Source: Brevibacillus dissolubilis (GTDB lineage Bacteria; Bacillota; Bacilli; Brevibacillales; Brevibacillaceae). Taken from it: 64,000 nt of DNA. Each line of letters begins with the position of its first letter. Within the stretch, counting starts at the first letter, position 1. Both the position numbers and the translations under genes were made by a program. A model generated the notes under the pieces. It saw nothing but the letters and a program-made list of their open reading frames with translations, searched no databases and had not been told where the DNA came from. Of this stretch, positions 1 through 8,233 are shown one piece after another. The stretch lies in NCBI RefSeq assembly GCF_006170445.1, contig NZ_VCNA01000005.1, positions 1 to 64,000 on the forward strand. Direction: 5' to 3'.

Positions 1-52
1 CACGTTTAATCGATTCTGGATAGCTTTGAAACTTCTGTCCTTTTACTGCCAT
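1..52 (-). CDS. IS3-type transposase OrfA, N-terminal 17 codons only
   Basis: An ATG at 52 opens a frame on the minus strand reading MAVKGQKFQSYPESIKR before the window ends. This resembles the start of IS3-family OrfA helix-turn-helix proteins, which typically begin with a short basic segment followed by a Y-x-E-x-x-K stretch. A strong AGGGGGTG ribosome site lies 6-7 bases upstream. The remainder of OrfA and OrfB is outside the window, so whether the transposase is intact cannot be judged. Confidence 0.55.
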   Translation of the reverse strand, partial: MAVKGQKFQSYPESIKR

Positions 53-58
53 AAAAAA

Positions 59-122
59 TGCACCCCCTAAAGTTCATCGGTTAAACCAGGGGGTTTTTCC
101 AATGTCTACTTTAAGGGGTGCA
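59..122 (-). promoter_or_regulatory. Inverted repeat able to hide the transposase ribosome site
   Basis: The 15 bases at 108-122 match the reverse complement of 59-73 at 14 of 15 positions, separated by 34 bases. The inner arm contains the AGGGGGTG ribosome site of the transposase frame. Only an RNA started outside the element would contain both arms, so it could fold and block translation. Such protection from read-through is known for IS10 and IS50; its operation here is inference. Confidence 0.5.
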
Positions 123-148
123 CTTCAGTTGTTCCCAGGCGGTCTTTT

Positions 149-706
149 TCATGCGGCTTTTTTGGAGACTTCATAAATCCGATCGACTAACCAACGGGCA
201 ATCGCGTTCGAGCTTAAGTAGAAGAAGAGAGAGTAGACGAGATGCCACTCGTGCAATCGATAAAAATCCAGCCAGATAAACAACGGTTCACCTACGAATG
301 CACTAAACAGACTCATTCCGAGCATCCCGTTGAAATATCCCCGGCCCGTCGGAAAAAAGCTATAGACCAGCATAAACAGGGTGGGAACAAGTGTGAGATC
401 AGCAGGAAGCAGGGGAGGCATCGTCTGAATCAGCTTATCAGGATAGCTCCACCATAATAACTCGGTTCCGATGCTATCCAGTACGATCGCCATCATGGCT
501 AGCAACATCCCATAGATAAGGATTTGAGGCAGTCTTTTTTTATCGACAAGCTTCCACCAGATAAACCATGGGACGATGGCGAGGACGAGCAGCAGCCACC
601 ATTTCCAGCTTAAGAATTCGTCGGATATCCAGTGCTGATAAGCGATGTTCTGCAGGATTTCTTTTGTCTGTTGGACCTGTTCATACGACGGATAGCCTTG
701 GTTCAT
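149..706 (-). CDS. CBO0543-type integral membrane protein
   Basis: A 185-residue protein rich in Trp, Leu and Phe with about five predicted membrane segments, beginning after a short N-terminal amphipathic stretch (residues 1-35). The composition and pattern fit the CBO0543 family of small membrane proteins that is frequent, often in several copies, in spore-forming Firmicutes; no function is established for it. The ATG at 706 is preferred to the upstream GTG at 715 because the GGAAAGGG ribosome site is correctly spaced only for the ATG. A second member of the same type is transcribed divergently at 893. The IS end begins 27 bp after its stop. Confidence 0.65.
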   Translation of the reverse strand: MNQGYPSYEQVQQTKEILQNIAYQHWISDEFLSWKWWLLLVLAIVPWFIWWKLVDKKRLPQILIYGMLLAMMAIVLDSIGTELLWWSYPDKLIQTMPPLLPADLTLVPTLFMLVYSFFPTGRGYFNGMLGMSLFSAFVGEPLFIWLDFYRLHEWHLVYSLFFYLSSNAIARWLVDRIYEVSKKAA

Positions 707-892
707 ACGAAGCACACCCTTTCCAATTGAACGATTGCTACCTAAACATCAAATATAGGTTTTGCCTTGAAGGTGGGTTTCATGATCTCCTGATTTTTAC
801 ATATTAGATAGTTGTAAAATGGGCATATTAAAAAAACTAAAGGGGAAAAACAGGTCTCAGGTCTCATACCGTATAAAAAGGGGCTGTTCACC

Positions 893-1405
893 TTGTATGA
901 GGGAATAATCAGTCTGGTCTGGCTGGGGATCACATGGAGGTCAGGAGCGTGGCGCGAATGGAGGAGCTTCTATTCCACCATTCTGTATTACATCATTGGT
1001 GATTTGCTGTACAATTTTGTATACTATCAGCACCCATTGTGGACATACGGTTCAAGCATGCCCGTCCCGTCGCATACATGGACCAACCTGTGGTATACCT
1101 TTTTTATCGTGCCGCTTCATCTGCTCAATTTTCTTTATTTCTTTCCCAAAAGCAGAGGGAAGGCGATCCTTTATATCCTAGCGTGGGCCTCCTTTTACTT
1201 TGCATTGGAGTCTTTGTTCAAGTCACTTGGTTATTTTTATCATGCTCATGGATGGAATGTGGGATGGAGCTTTGCTTTTAATCTGATGCTGTTTTCGATG
1301 GTACGTCTGCATTTTGTCAATCCGTTGCTTGCGTGGGGGATTCAAGCCGTGATCATGCTCTTGTTCTGGTCTGTTTTTCCTGTACCGAGAGCGTATATCA
1401 AATAG
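893..1405 (+). CDS. CBO0543-type integral membrane protein
   Basis: A 170-residue membrane protein with about five hydrophobic segments, many Tyr and Trp residues and conserved-looking F-x-F-P and W-x-x-P loops. It appears to be a divergent relative of the protein encoded at 149-706, and both fit the CBO0543 family of uncharacterised spore-former membrane proteins. The start is a TTG preceded at nine bases by AAAAGGGG, and no better start is seen. The 186 bp between the two divergent genes must hold both promoters; I could not fix them. Function unknown. Confidence 0.65.
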   Translation: MYEGIISLVWLGITWRSGAWREWRSFYSTILYYIIGDLLYNFVYYQHPLWTYGSSMPVPSHTWTNLWYTFFIVPLHLLNFLYFFPKSRGKAILYILAWASFYFALESLFKSLGYFYHAHGWNVGWSFAFNLMLFSMVRLHFVNPLLAWGIQAVIMLLFWSVFPVPRAYIK

Positions 1406-1495
1406 CTCGACCACATTTTTTGGACATCCCAAGCATAAAGTCAAGCCTGGCTCGTATACATAGTACAAAGTGTTAGACGAGGAGGGTATCTTAGG

Positions 1496-2563
1496 ATGAA
1501 AAAAATGCAGCAGGTAACCAAATTGACAGCGGTACTCGGATTAAGTGCAATGCTCATGACAGGTTGTGGTCTGTTTGGCCCCGAGCAGGAGACCAGCGCA
1601 CCGATCGACGCGCCGCCGGGTACGGAGGTAAGCGTGGACGGAATCTCAACTGACCCGAATGCTGCCGCAGGTGATCAGGCCAGCGCAGAAGCAACCCAAG
1701 GCTCAGTTGATCGCATGGTCTATCTGCAGGACGCCAACGGTTATGTCGTACCGGTATCCCTGACCCTGCCGAAGTCGGAGGGCGCTGCCAAACAAGTGCT
1801 CACCTACATGGTAAAAGGCGGCCCGGTGGAGACTCTGCTCCCAGAAGGCTTTACCCCGATTCTGCCGGAAGGTACCAAGGTGCTTGGCATGACGATCAAG
1901 GATGGGACAGCTACCGTAGACTTTTCACCAGAGTTCAAGAAATATGAGGCAAAAGATGAAAAGAAAATCCTCGACGCTGTAACCCGCGCGATGACTGAGT
2001 TCACACAAGTCAAAAACGTATCAGTCTGGGTGAATGGTACCCCGCTTACCGAAATGCCAAAAGAGAATACCCCATTGAGTCTGATGAACCGCAACCACGG
2101 GATTAACATGGAGCTGGCTGACAATGCGATTCCAGGCCGCACCACTCCGGTGACCGTCTACTTTCAAGGGCAGCTCGATGACAAGCGCAGTTATTTTGTA
2201 CCTGTCACCCGTCTGATCCCAGAGACCAAGGAGCTGGCCAAAGCGGTCGTCGAAGAACTGATCAAAGGGCCAAAAGAAGGCTCCCCGCTGTTCAGCTCGC
2301 TCTTGAATACGACCAAAGTGCTCGGCGTGGAAGAGAAAAACGGAACGCTCGTCGTCAACCTCTCCGAAGATGTGCTGAAGTATGACAGCGGCAAGGAAGC
2401 CAATCCAGAAGCGATGGAATCTCTGGTGCTGTCGCTGACTGAGAGCACGGGGCTCAAGCAAGTCCAACTCATGGTAGAGGGTAAACCGCTCACGGCTGCG
2501 GGTTCCATGGACTTCTCCAAACCGGTTTCCCGTCCGATGACACTCAATGCCATCCAGTTCTAA
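1496..2563 (+). CDS. gerM: GerM-like sporulation/germination lipoprotein with two GerMN domains
   Basis: A 355-residue lipoprotein: a signal peptide ends in the lipobox LMTGC (Cys at about 24), followed by an acidic linker and two GerMN domains (about residues 75-190 and 215-345). The domains share patterns such as T-Y-M-V-K-G-G-P and E-E-L-I-K-G-P, and K-V-L-G repeated in each. In B. subtilis GerM is needed for normal sporulation and germination and lies immediately upstream of rph, exactly as here. A G-rich terminator hairpin follows the stop codon, so it is probably transcribed apart from rph. The family call is secure; the lipid anchor is inferred from the lipobox. Confidence 0.9.
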   Translation: MKKMQQVTKLTAVLGLSAMLMTGCGLFGPEQETSAPIDAPPGTEVSVDGISTDPNAAAGDQASAEATQGSVDRMVYLQDANGYVVPVSLTLPKSEGAAKQVLTYMVKGGPVETLLPEGFTPILPEGTKVLGMTIKDGTATVDFSPEFKKYEAKDEKKILDAVTRAMTEFTQVKNVSVWVNGTPLTEMPKENTPLSLMNRNHGINMELADNAIPGRTTPVTVYFQGQLDDKRSYFVPVTRLIPETKELAKAVVEELIKGPKEGSPLFSSLLNTTKVLGVEEKNGTLVVNLSEDVLKYDSGKEANPEAMESLVLSLTESTGLKQVQLMVEGKPLTAAGSMDFSKPVSRPMTLNAIQF

Positions 2564-2570
2564 ACAAGCC

Positions 2571-2598
2571 CCACGCCCTGTTTGGCGTGGTTTTTCTT
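2571..2598 (+). terminator. Rho-independent terminator after gerM
   Basis: CCACGCC at 2571-2577 pairs with GGCGTGG at 2584-2590 around a six-base loop, followed by TTTTTCTTT. Confidence 0.8.
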
Positions 2599-2615
2599 TG
2601 CAACAGGCGCAAAAG

Positions 2616-2645
2616 TGGCAGAAGCCGTCCCGCAACTGGTATAAT
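2616..2645 (+). promoter_or_regulatory. Probable promoter for the rph cluster
   Basis: A perfect TATAAT lies at 2640-2645, 75 bases before the rph start and directly after the gerM terminator. The -35 region is poor (TGGCAG at 2616-2621, 18-bp spacer), so only the -10 box is well supported. Confidence 0.45.
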
Positions 2646-2720
2646 AAGCCGGAGTGCCACAGGGCTTACGTGGGCAACGCTAATCCACATTTGACGAAAC
2701 AATCACAGGAGGAACATAGC

Positions 2721-3518
2721 ATGAGACCAGATGGACGCGCGCAAGACCAATTGCGCCCCGTTAAAATTACCCGCAATTACATCAAACACGCGGAAGGTTC
2801 TTGCTTGATCGAAGTAGGAGACACGAAAGTGATTTGCACCGCTACCTTGGAAGAACGTGTGCCGCCATTCATGCGCGGTGGCGGAAAAGGCTGGATTACC
2901 GCTGAGTATTCCATGCTCCCGCGCGCCACAGAGACCCGCAATGCCCGTGAATCTGCCAAAGGCAAAGTAAGCGGCCGCACCATGGAAATCCAACGCCTGA
3001 TCGGACGCGCGCTCCGTTCCGTGGTCAATCTCGAAGCGATGGGCGAGAAAACGATCTGGCTGGACTGCGATGTCATCCAGGCAGACGGCGGTACCCGCAC
3101 CGCGTCGATCACAGGTGCTTTTGTCGCGATGGTGGATGCGATGCGCAAGCTGGTCGACAACGGAACATGGAAACAGTTCCCGATCACCGACTACCTCGCC
3201 GCTACATCTGTCGGGATCATCGAGGGCAATGCCGTGCTCGACCTCAACTATAAGGAAGATTCCAGCGCGATCGTCGATATGAATATCGTCATGACCGGCG
3301 CCGGCAAATATGTCGAGCTGCAGGGTACAGGGGAAGAAGCACCATTCTCTGCTGACCAGCTGCACGAGCTCCTCACCCTGGGCGGCAAAGGCGTCAACAG
3401 TCTGATCCAAGCACAAAAAGAAGCACTCGGCGAAGTGGCCCTGTTCCAAGCAGCACAGCCTGAGACCGCAACACCAGAACTGGCAACCGCTTCCGTCAAA
3501 CCAGAAATCACTACGTAA
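2721..3518 (+). CDS. rph: Ribonuclease PH
   Basis: A 265-residue phosphorolytic 3'-to-5' exoribonuclease that trims the 3' tails of tRNA precursors. Diagnostic segments are [13 protein letters not shown] at the start, the [16 protein letters not shown] block near residue 60, R[13 protein letters not shown] and a [12 protein letters not shown] block with the catalytic aspartates near 117-123. The ATG at 2721 follows AGGAGG with normal spacing, so a longer upstream frame is not used. The C-terminal roughly 20 residues beyond the RNase PH fold are a Thr/Ala/Pro-rich tail. The next gene starts within a few bases of the stop, giving the rph-ysnA-ysnB order of B. subtilis. Confidence 0.95.
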   Translation: MRPDGRAQDQLRPVKITRNYIKHAEGSCLIEVGDTKVICTATLEERVPPFMRGGGKGWITAEYSMLPRATETRNARESAKGKVSGRTMEIQRLIGRALRSVVNLEAMGEKTIWLDCDVIQADGGTRTASITGAFVAMVDAMRKLVDNGTWKQFPITDYLAATSVGIIEGNAVLDLNYKEDSSAIVDMNIVMTGAGKYVELQGTGEEAPFSADQLHELLTLGGKGVNSLIQAQKEALGEVALFQAAQPETATPELATASVKPEITT

Positions 3519-3533
3519 ATGGAGTCAACCATC

Positions 3534-4145
3534 ATGAGTAACGAAACCACAACCAAAAGAGTCGTCCTCGCTACCCGCAACCAAGGCAAGGTGCGCGAAT
3601 TCAACCGACTGTTCGCTCCGCTCGGCTGGGAGGTAGTCAGCCTCGCCGAATACCCAGATGCACCAGAGGTCGTCGAGGACGGCGACACCTTCGAGGCCAA
3701 TGCGATCAAGAAGGCCAAAACCATCGCCAATCACTTGGGCATCACCGCCATTGCCGACGATTCCGGCTTGGAAGTAGATGCTCTCCAAGGAGCGCCTGGC
3801 GTCTATTCTGCCCGCTATGCGGGTGAGCAGGCGACAGACGAGGACAACTGGCGCAAGCTGCTCGCAGAGCTCAAGGACACCCCACTCGCCCAGCGCACCG
3901 CACGCTTCCGCTGCACGCTGGCCTACATCGAGCCGGGAGAGGATTTCACTCCGATCATTGCGACCGGTACATGTGAAGGCGTGATCGCCCACGAGCCGTT
4001 CGGCACCAATGGCTTCGGATACGATCCGGTCTTTTTCCTGCCGCAGCGCCTGTGCACGATGGCCCAACTATCCAGCGAAGACAAAAATCAGATCAGCCAC
4101 CGCGCTCACGCCATGCAAAACCTGCTTGAAAAAATCAGGGGGTAA
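3534..4145 (+). CDS. rdgB: XTP/dITP diphosphatase (RdgB/HAM1, YsnA)
   Basis: A 203-residue house-cleaning pyrophosphatase that hydrolyses non-canonical purine triphosphates (dITP, XTP, ITP) before they enter DNA. Signatures are ATRNQGKVREF near the start (triphosphate binding), A-D-D-S-G-L-E-V-D-A-L with the metal-binding and catalytic Asp near residue 70, S-A-R-Y-A-G, G-x-N-G-F-G-Y-D-P-V-F and S-H-R-A near the C-terminus. The ATG at 3534 is favoured by GGAG ten bases before it; an ATG directly abutting the rph stop at 3519 would add five residues. It is co-transcribed with rph and the phosphoesterase that follows four bases later. Confidence 0.93.
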   Translation: MSNETTTKRVVLATRNQGKVREFNRLFAPLGWEVVSLAEYPDAPEVVEDGDTFEANAIKKAKTIANHLGITAIADDSGLEVDALQGAPGVYSARYAGEQATDEDNWRKLLAELKDTPLAQRTARFRCTLAYIEPGEDFTPIIATGTCEGVIAHEPFGTNGFGYDPVFFLPQRLCTMAQLSSEDKNQISHRAHAMQNLLEKIRG

Positions 4146-4149
4146 CCGG

Positions 4150-4674
4150 ATGAGCATTCTGATCATGAGCGACACCCACGGCCTCGTTCGCGAGGTCAAA
4201 CAGGTTGTCGAACGGCACCAAGTCGACATGATTCTGCATTGTGGAGACTTCTGTACCGACAAAAGCAAAGAACCGTTCACCGCGATGAAGCTGGTGCGCG
4301 GCAACTGTGATACCGACAGAGATGTGCCCGAGGAGCGGACGACACACCACGGTGCGCTGACCATCTATCAGACCCACGGCCATCTCTACGGCGTCAAAAG
4401 CTCTCTGTTGAAGCTTCACTACAGAGGCGAAGAGACGGGAGCCAATGTCGTCATCTTCGGTCACTCGCACTATCCAGTCTGTGCCGAGGAACGCGGCATC
4501 CTGTTCCTCAACCCCGGCAGTCTGCAGCTGCCCAGAGGCTTCGAAGTCCCTACATACGCGATCCTGACCGAGACGAAGTCCGACGCGGATTCTGTCGACG
4601 TCACAGTGACATTTTACGACCATAACGGACAAGTCAACCCAAAGCGCGGCGGTCAATTTTCACTCCGCCGCTAG
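4150..4674 (+). CDS. YfcE/YsnB-type metallophosphoesterase
   Basis: A 174-residue calcineurin-like phosphoesterase of the small MJ0936/YfcE class. The metal ligands are visible in order: S-D-T-H-G near residue 7, L-H-C-G-D near 33, V-R-G-N-C-D near 53, Y-Q-T-H-G-H near 76 and F-G-H-S-H near 105, followed by L-N-P-G-S. Members act on phosphodiesters in vitro; the natural substrate is not known. The ATG at 4150 lies four bases after the rdgB stop, and the context equals B. subtilis ysnA-ysnB. It is the last gene before a new promoter that serves tig. Confidence 0.88.
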   Translation: MSILIMSDTHGLVREVKQVVERHQVDMILHCGDFCTDKSKEPFTAMKLVRGNCDTDRDVPEERTTHHGALTIYQTHGHLYGVKSSLLKLHYRGEETGANVVIFGHSHYPVCAEERGILFLNPGSLQLPRGFEVPTYAILTETKSDADSVDVTVTFYDHNGQVNPKRGGQFSLRR

Positions 4675-4687
4675 GCTTTGGGGTATC

Positions 4688-4715
4688 TTGATATTTTTAT
4701 GGTATGTGTTATACT
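4688..4715 (+). promoter_or_regulatory. Sigma-A-type promoter for tig
   Basis: TTGATA at 4688-4693 and TATACT at 4710-4715 are separated by 16 bases, about 100 bases before the tig start. The long leader between them shows no obvious riboswitch. Confidence 0.65.
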
Positions 4716-4812
4716 GAAGTGGTTATAATGGCAGGTAAATTGCTCTATTTACATAGGTTCACTGTGTTCTGAAAGCAATGTTCTTGGATTCAATCTAGGA
4801 GGGGAAGTTTAA

Positions 4813-6093
4813 GTGGTAGCAAAATGGGAAAAGTTAGAGAATAACCAAGGTGTGCTGACGGTAGAGGTGGATGCCGCTCAAGTAGACACAGCCTTGGATC
4901 AAGCATTTAAAAAGGTTGTTCAAAAAGTTAACGTTCCTGGTTTCCGCAAAGGGAAAATGCCGCGCAAACTGTTTGAAGCGCGTTTTGGTGTAGAATCTCT
5001 TTATCAAGAAGCACTTGATATCCTTCTTCCAACTGCTTACGGACAAGCTGTTCAAGAGACTGGCATCGAGCCGGTTGACCGTCCAGAAGTTGACGTAGAA
5101 AAAATGGAAAAAGGCCAAAACCTCGTTTTCAAAGCGACCGTTACTGTTAAGCCTGAAGTAAAACTCGGCGACTACAAAGGTCTTGCTATCGAAGAAAAAG
5201 ACTTCACGGTTGGCGATGAGCAACTCAACGCAGAACTCAAGCGTATGCAAGAGCGTCACGCTGAGCTTGTAGTGGTAGAAGAGGGCGCAGCACAAAACGG
5301 TGATATCGTTATTATCGATTTCGAAGGCTTCCAAGACGGCGTTGCGTTCGAAGGCGGTAAAGCAGAGAACTATTCTCTGGAACTCGGTTCCAACACCTTC
5401 ATCGCAGGCTTCGAAGAGCAACTCGTCGGCCTCGTAAAAGGCGAAGAGAAAGATATCACTGTAACCTTCCCTGAAGAATACCATTCTCCAAGCCTCGCTG
5501 GTAAGGAAGCTGTCTTCAAAGTAAAATTGAACGACATCAAGCGCAAAAACCTGCCAGAACTCGATGACGAGTTTGCAAAAGACGTAAGCGAATTCGACAC
5601 AATCGACGAGCTGAAAGCTGACGTGAAAGCGAAGCTTGAAGAACGTTCCGCTAACGAGAAAGATCAGTACGTTCGTGAACAACTCGTGCTCAAAGCTGGT
5701 GACAACGCAGAAGTGGAAATCCCTGCTGTGATGATCGAAAACGAACTCGATACCATGGTTCGTGAATTCGAACAACGTCTCCAAATGCAAGGCATGAGCC
5801 TCGACCTGTACTTCCAATTCTCCGGTATGGATGAGAGCGCACTCCGCGATCAAATGCGTACTGATGCTGGCTCCCGCGTGAAAACCGCACTCGTTCTCGA
5901 TGCGATCGCTCAAGCGGAAGGTATCAAGGTAGAAGAAGAAGATGTCAACGCTGAGCTTGAGAAGCTCGCTGGTATGTACAACCGTCCTGCTGACGAACTT
6001 CGTCGTATTTTCGCAGCTCAAGACGGTCTGCGCGGTCTCGTATACGACATCGCTACCCGCAAAACCGTTGATTTCCTCGTTGCAAATCGTTAA
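4813..6093 (+). CDS. tig: Trigger factor (ribosome-bound chaperone and prolyl isomerase)
   Basis: A 426-residue protein of normal family length. The N-terminal ribosome-binding domain holds the signature V-P-G-F-R-K-G-K-x-P near residues 38-47. The FKBP-type isomerase domain spans about 160-245 ([10 protein letters not shown] near its start). The helical chaperone arms follow to the C-terminus. It binds next to the ribosomal exit tunnel and shields nascent chains. The start is GTG at 4813, with TAGGAGGGG eight bases upstream. A strong terminator separates it from clpP. The codon use is that of a highly expressed gene. Confidence 0.96.
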   Translation: MVAKWEKLENNQGVLTVEVDAAQVDTALDQAFKKVVQKVNVPGFRKGKMPRKLFEARFGVESLYQEALDILLPTAYGQAVQETGIEPVDRPEVDVEKMEKGQNLVFKATVTVKPEVKLGDYKGLAIEEKDFTVGDEQLNAELKRMQERHAELVVVEEGAAQNGDIVIIDFEGFQDGVAFEGGKAENYSLELGSNTFIAGFEEQLVGLVKGEEKDITVTFPEEYHSPSLAGKEAVFKVKLNDIKRKNLPELDDEFAKDVSEFDTIDELKADVKAKLEERSANEKDQYVREQLVLKAGDNAEVEIPAVMIENELDTMVREFEQRLQMQGMSLDLYFQFSGMDESALRDQMRTDAGSRVKTALVLDAIAQAEGIKVEEEDVNAELEKLAGMYNRPADELRRIFAAQDGLRGLVYDIATRKTVDFLVANR

Positions 6094-6116
6094 GCAACCG
6101 CATAAGCTTATGGAAG

Positions 6117-6152
6117 AGCACAAGGCACGAGCGTATTTCGTGCCTTGTTTTT
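6117..6152 (+). terminator. Rho-independent terminator after tig
   Basis: CAAGGCACGA at 6121-6130 pairs perfectly with 6138-6147, with a seven-base loop and a TTTTT tract after it. Confidence 0.85.
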
Positions 6153-6204
6153 CCACCAACCACCATCCAATTTTGTACATATTCGGTAGAGGAGGTCAGT
6201 CCCT

Positions 6205-6795
6205 ATGCTAATCCCTATGGTCATTGAGCAAACCAGTCGCGGAGAGCGTGCGTACGATATTTACTCTCGTCTTCTCAAAGATCGGATTATCTTTCTGGGT
6301 AGCGGCATCGATGATGATGTAGCGAACTTGGTAGTAGCCCAGATGCTTTTCTTGGCTGCGGAAGACCCTGACAAAGACATCAGTCTGTACATAAATTCCC
6401 CAGGTGGTTCTGTCACTGCGGGAATGGCTATCTATGATACCATGCAGCACATCAAGCCTGATGTATCCACAATCTGCATCGGGATGGCTGCCAGCATGGG
6501 TGCTGTCCTTCTTGCAGCAGGGGCAAAAGGAAAACGCTACGCTCTACCAAACGCAGAAGTGATGATCCATCAGCCGCTCGGCGGTGTGCGTGGTCAGGCG
6601 GAGGATATCCGCATCCATGCTGACTGGATTCTCAAAACCAAACGCCAGTTGAATGAGATTCTGGCAGAACGCAGCGGTCAGCCATATGAAGTGGTGGAGC
6701 GCGATACCGACCGTGACAACTTCATGTCCGCACAGGAAGCGAAGGAGTACGGTTTGGTGGATGCTGTTATCGACCGTGTAGGTGACCGCAAGTAA
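6205..6795 (+). CDS. clpP: ATP-dependent Clp protease proteolytic subunit
   Basis: A 196-residue serine peptidase that forms the double heptameric chamber served by ClpX or ClpC. The catalytic triad is visible: Ser97 in G-M-A-A-S-M-G-A, His122 in M-I-H-Q-P-L-G-G and Asp171 in T-D-R-D-N-F. These are one residue lower than the usual numbering because the usual second residue (Asn) is absent. AGGAGG precedes the ATG. It lies directly upstream of clpX, an arrangement usual in proteobacteria but not in B. subtilis, where clpP is elsewhere. I saw no CtsR-type direct repeat upstream. Confidence 0.96.
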   Translation: MLIPMVIEQTSRGERAYDIYSRLLKDRIIFLGSGIDDDVANLVVAQMLFLAAEDPDKDISLYINSPGGSVTAGMAIYDTMQHIKPDVSTICIGMAASMGAVLLAAGAKGKRYALPNAEVMIHQPLGGVRGQAEDIRIHADWILKTKRQLNEILAERSGQPYEVVERDTDRDNFMSAQEAKEYGLVDAVIDRVGDRK

Positions 6796-6819
6796 TCGAC
6801 CAGATGAGAGGTGAACCCC

Positions 6820-8088
6820 ATGTTTAAATTTAACGATGACAAGGGCCAATTGAAATGCTCTTTCTGCGGTAAATCACAGGAACAAGTGCGTAAGCTTGTA
6901 GCTGGTCCTGGAGTTTACATCTGCGACGAATGTATCGAACTTTGCACGGAGATCGTCCAAGAAGAACTCGGTACAGACGACGAAATCGATATGAAAGAAG
7001 TACCGAAGCCGCTGGAAATCCGTAAAATCCTCGATGATTATGTCATCGGTCAGGACTTGGCGAAGAAATCCCTGGCGGTTGCGGTCTACAATCACTATAA
7101 GCGCATCAACACTAGCTCCAAGATCGAGGACGTGGAACTCTCCAAGTCCAACATCGTGCTCATCGGTCCAACCGGTAGCGGTAAAACGCTTCTGGCGCAG
7201 ACATTGGCGCGTATCCTGAATGTGCCGTTTGCCATTGCGGATGCGACTTCGCTTACCGAAGCAGGTTATGTTGGTGAAGACGTAGAGAACATCCTGCTCA
7301 AGCTGATCCAAGCTGCAGACTACGATGTAGAGAAAGCTGAAAAAGGCATCATCTACATCGACGAGATCGATAAAGTGGCACGCAAATCCGAGAACCCGTC
7401 CATCACCCGTGACGTTTCCGGTGAAGGTGTGCAGCAAGCTCTCCTCAAAATCCTCGAAGGTACGGTTGCAAGCGTTCCGCCTCAGGGTGGTCGCAAGCAT
7501 CCACACCAAGAGTTCATCCAAATCGACACCTCCAACATCCTGTTCATCTGCGGCGGGGCGTTTGACGGTATCGAACAAATCATCAAGCGCCGCATCGGTA
7601 AGAAAGTGATCGGCTTTGGTGCGGACATGGTGGAAGGCGCAGTGAAGGGTGACCTCAAACCTGGCGAGTACCTCCGTTATGTACTCCCAGAAGACCTGCT
7701 CAAATTCGGTCTGATCCCTGAGTTCGTCGGACGTCTGCCAGTGCATGCGACACTTGAGCCTCTCGATGAAGAGACGCTCGTGCGCATCCTGACTGAGCCG
7801 AAGAACGCGCTCATCAAGCAATATCAAAAGCTGCTCAGCCTCGACGGCGTAGAGCTGACATTCGAAGACGGTGCCCTCATGCAGATCGCCAAAGAAGCGA
7901 TCAAGCGTAACACCGGTGCGCGCGGTCTGCGTGCGATCATCGAACAGATCATGCTCGACATGATGTACGAATTGCCATCCCGTGAAGACGTAGAGAAGTG
8001 CGTCATCACGGAAGAAGTGGTTCGTGACAAAGTGAAGCCGCAGCTGACCAACAAGGAAGGCGACGTCATCCGCAGCGAAAGCGCGTAG
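6820..8088 (+). CDS. clpX: ClpX, AAA+ unfoldase of the ClpXP protease
   Basis: A 422-residue unfoldase that feeds tagged substrates into ClpP. Domain order: N-terminal zinc-binding domain (residues 1-55) with Cys pairs C-S-F-C and C-D-E-C, then the AAA+ module with Walker A G-P-T-G-S-G-K-T near 117, Walker B Y-I-D-E-I-D-K near 180, and the R-x-x-G pore region. An I-G-F-G sequence matches the ClpP-docking IGF loop near 266-269. The ATG at 6820 after GAGAGGTG is chosen over an upstream in-frame start. It follows clpP by 24 bases, so both subunits are made from one transcript, ending at a strong hairpin. Confidence 0.96.
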   Translation: MFKFNDDKGQLKCSFCGKSQEQVRKLVAGPGVYICDECIELCTEIVQEELGTDDEIDMKEVPKPLEIRKILDDYVIGQDLAKKSLAVAVYNHYKRINTSSKIEDVELSKSNIVLIGPTGSGKTLLAQTLARILNVPFAIADATSLTEAGYVGEDVENILLKLIQAADYDVEKAEKGIIYIDEIDKVARKSENPSITRDVSGEGVQQALLKILEGTVASVPPQGGRKHPHQEFIQIDTSNILFICGGAFDGIEQIIKRRIGKKVIGFGADMVEGAVKGDLKPGEYLRYVLPEDLLKFGLIPEFVGRLPVHATLEPLDEETLVRILTEPKNALIKQYQKLLSLDGVELTFEDGALMQIAKEAIKRNTGARGLRAIIEQIMLDMMYELPSREDVEKCVITEEVVRDKVKPQLTNKEGDVIRSESA

Positions 8089-8116
8089 GATTGACATCTC
8101 ACGCATTCACACAGAT

Positions 8117-8152
8117 AACCATCTCTCCTGAAAAGGAGAGGTGGTTTTTTTG
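8117..8152 (+). terminator. Rho-independent terminator after clpX
   Basis: A 13-bp stem (8117-8129 with 8134-8146, one G-U pair) closes on a GAAA tetraloop and is followed by seven T residues. Confidence 0.9.
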
Positions 8153-8233
8153 TTTACTCCCTGCCAGCATCGGTAATACTACACAATATAGTTTTGGGTA
8201 GATACCTACAGGTGTGATGGGGAGGGATAGGAA

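Larger units (their letters stand above)
1..122 (-). mobile_element. Terminal end of an IS3-type insertion sequence, cut by the window edge
   Basis: Read on the minus strand, the outer edge begins TGCACCCCTTAAAGTAGACA at position 122, the TG-start and AAAGTAGAC pattern common at the ends of IS3-family elements. Seventy bases inside, a transposase OrfA-like reading frame starts and runs off the window. The element ends 27 bp beyond the stop codon of the neighbouring membrane protein gene. The other end and any target duplication lie outside the window, so the family call rests on the terminus and 17 codons. Confidence 0.6.
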
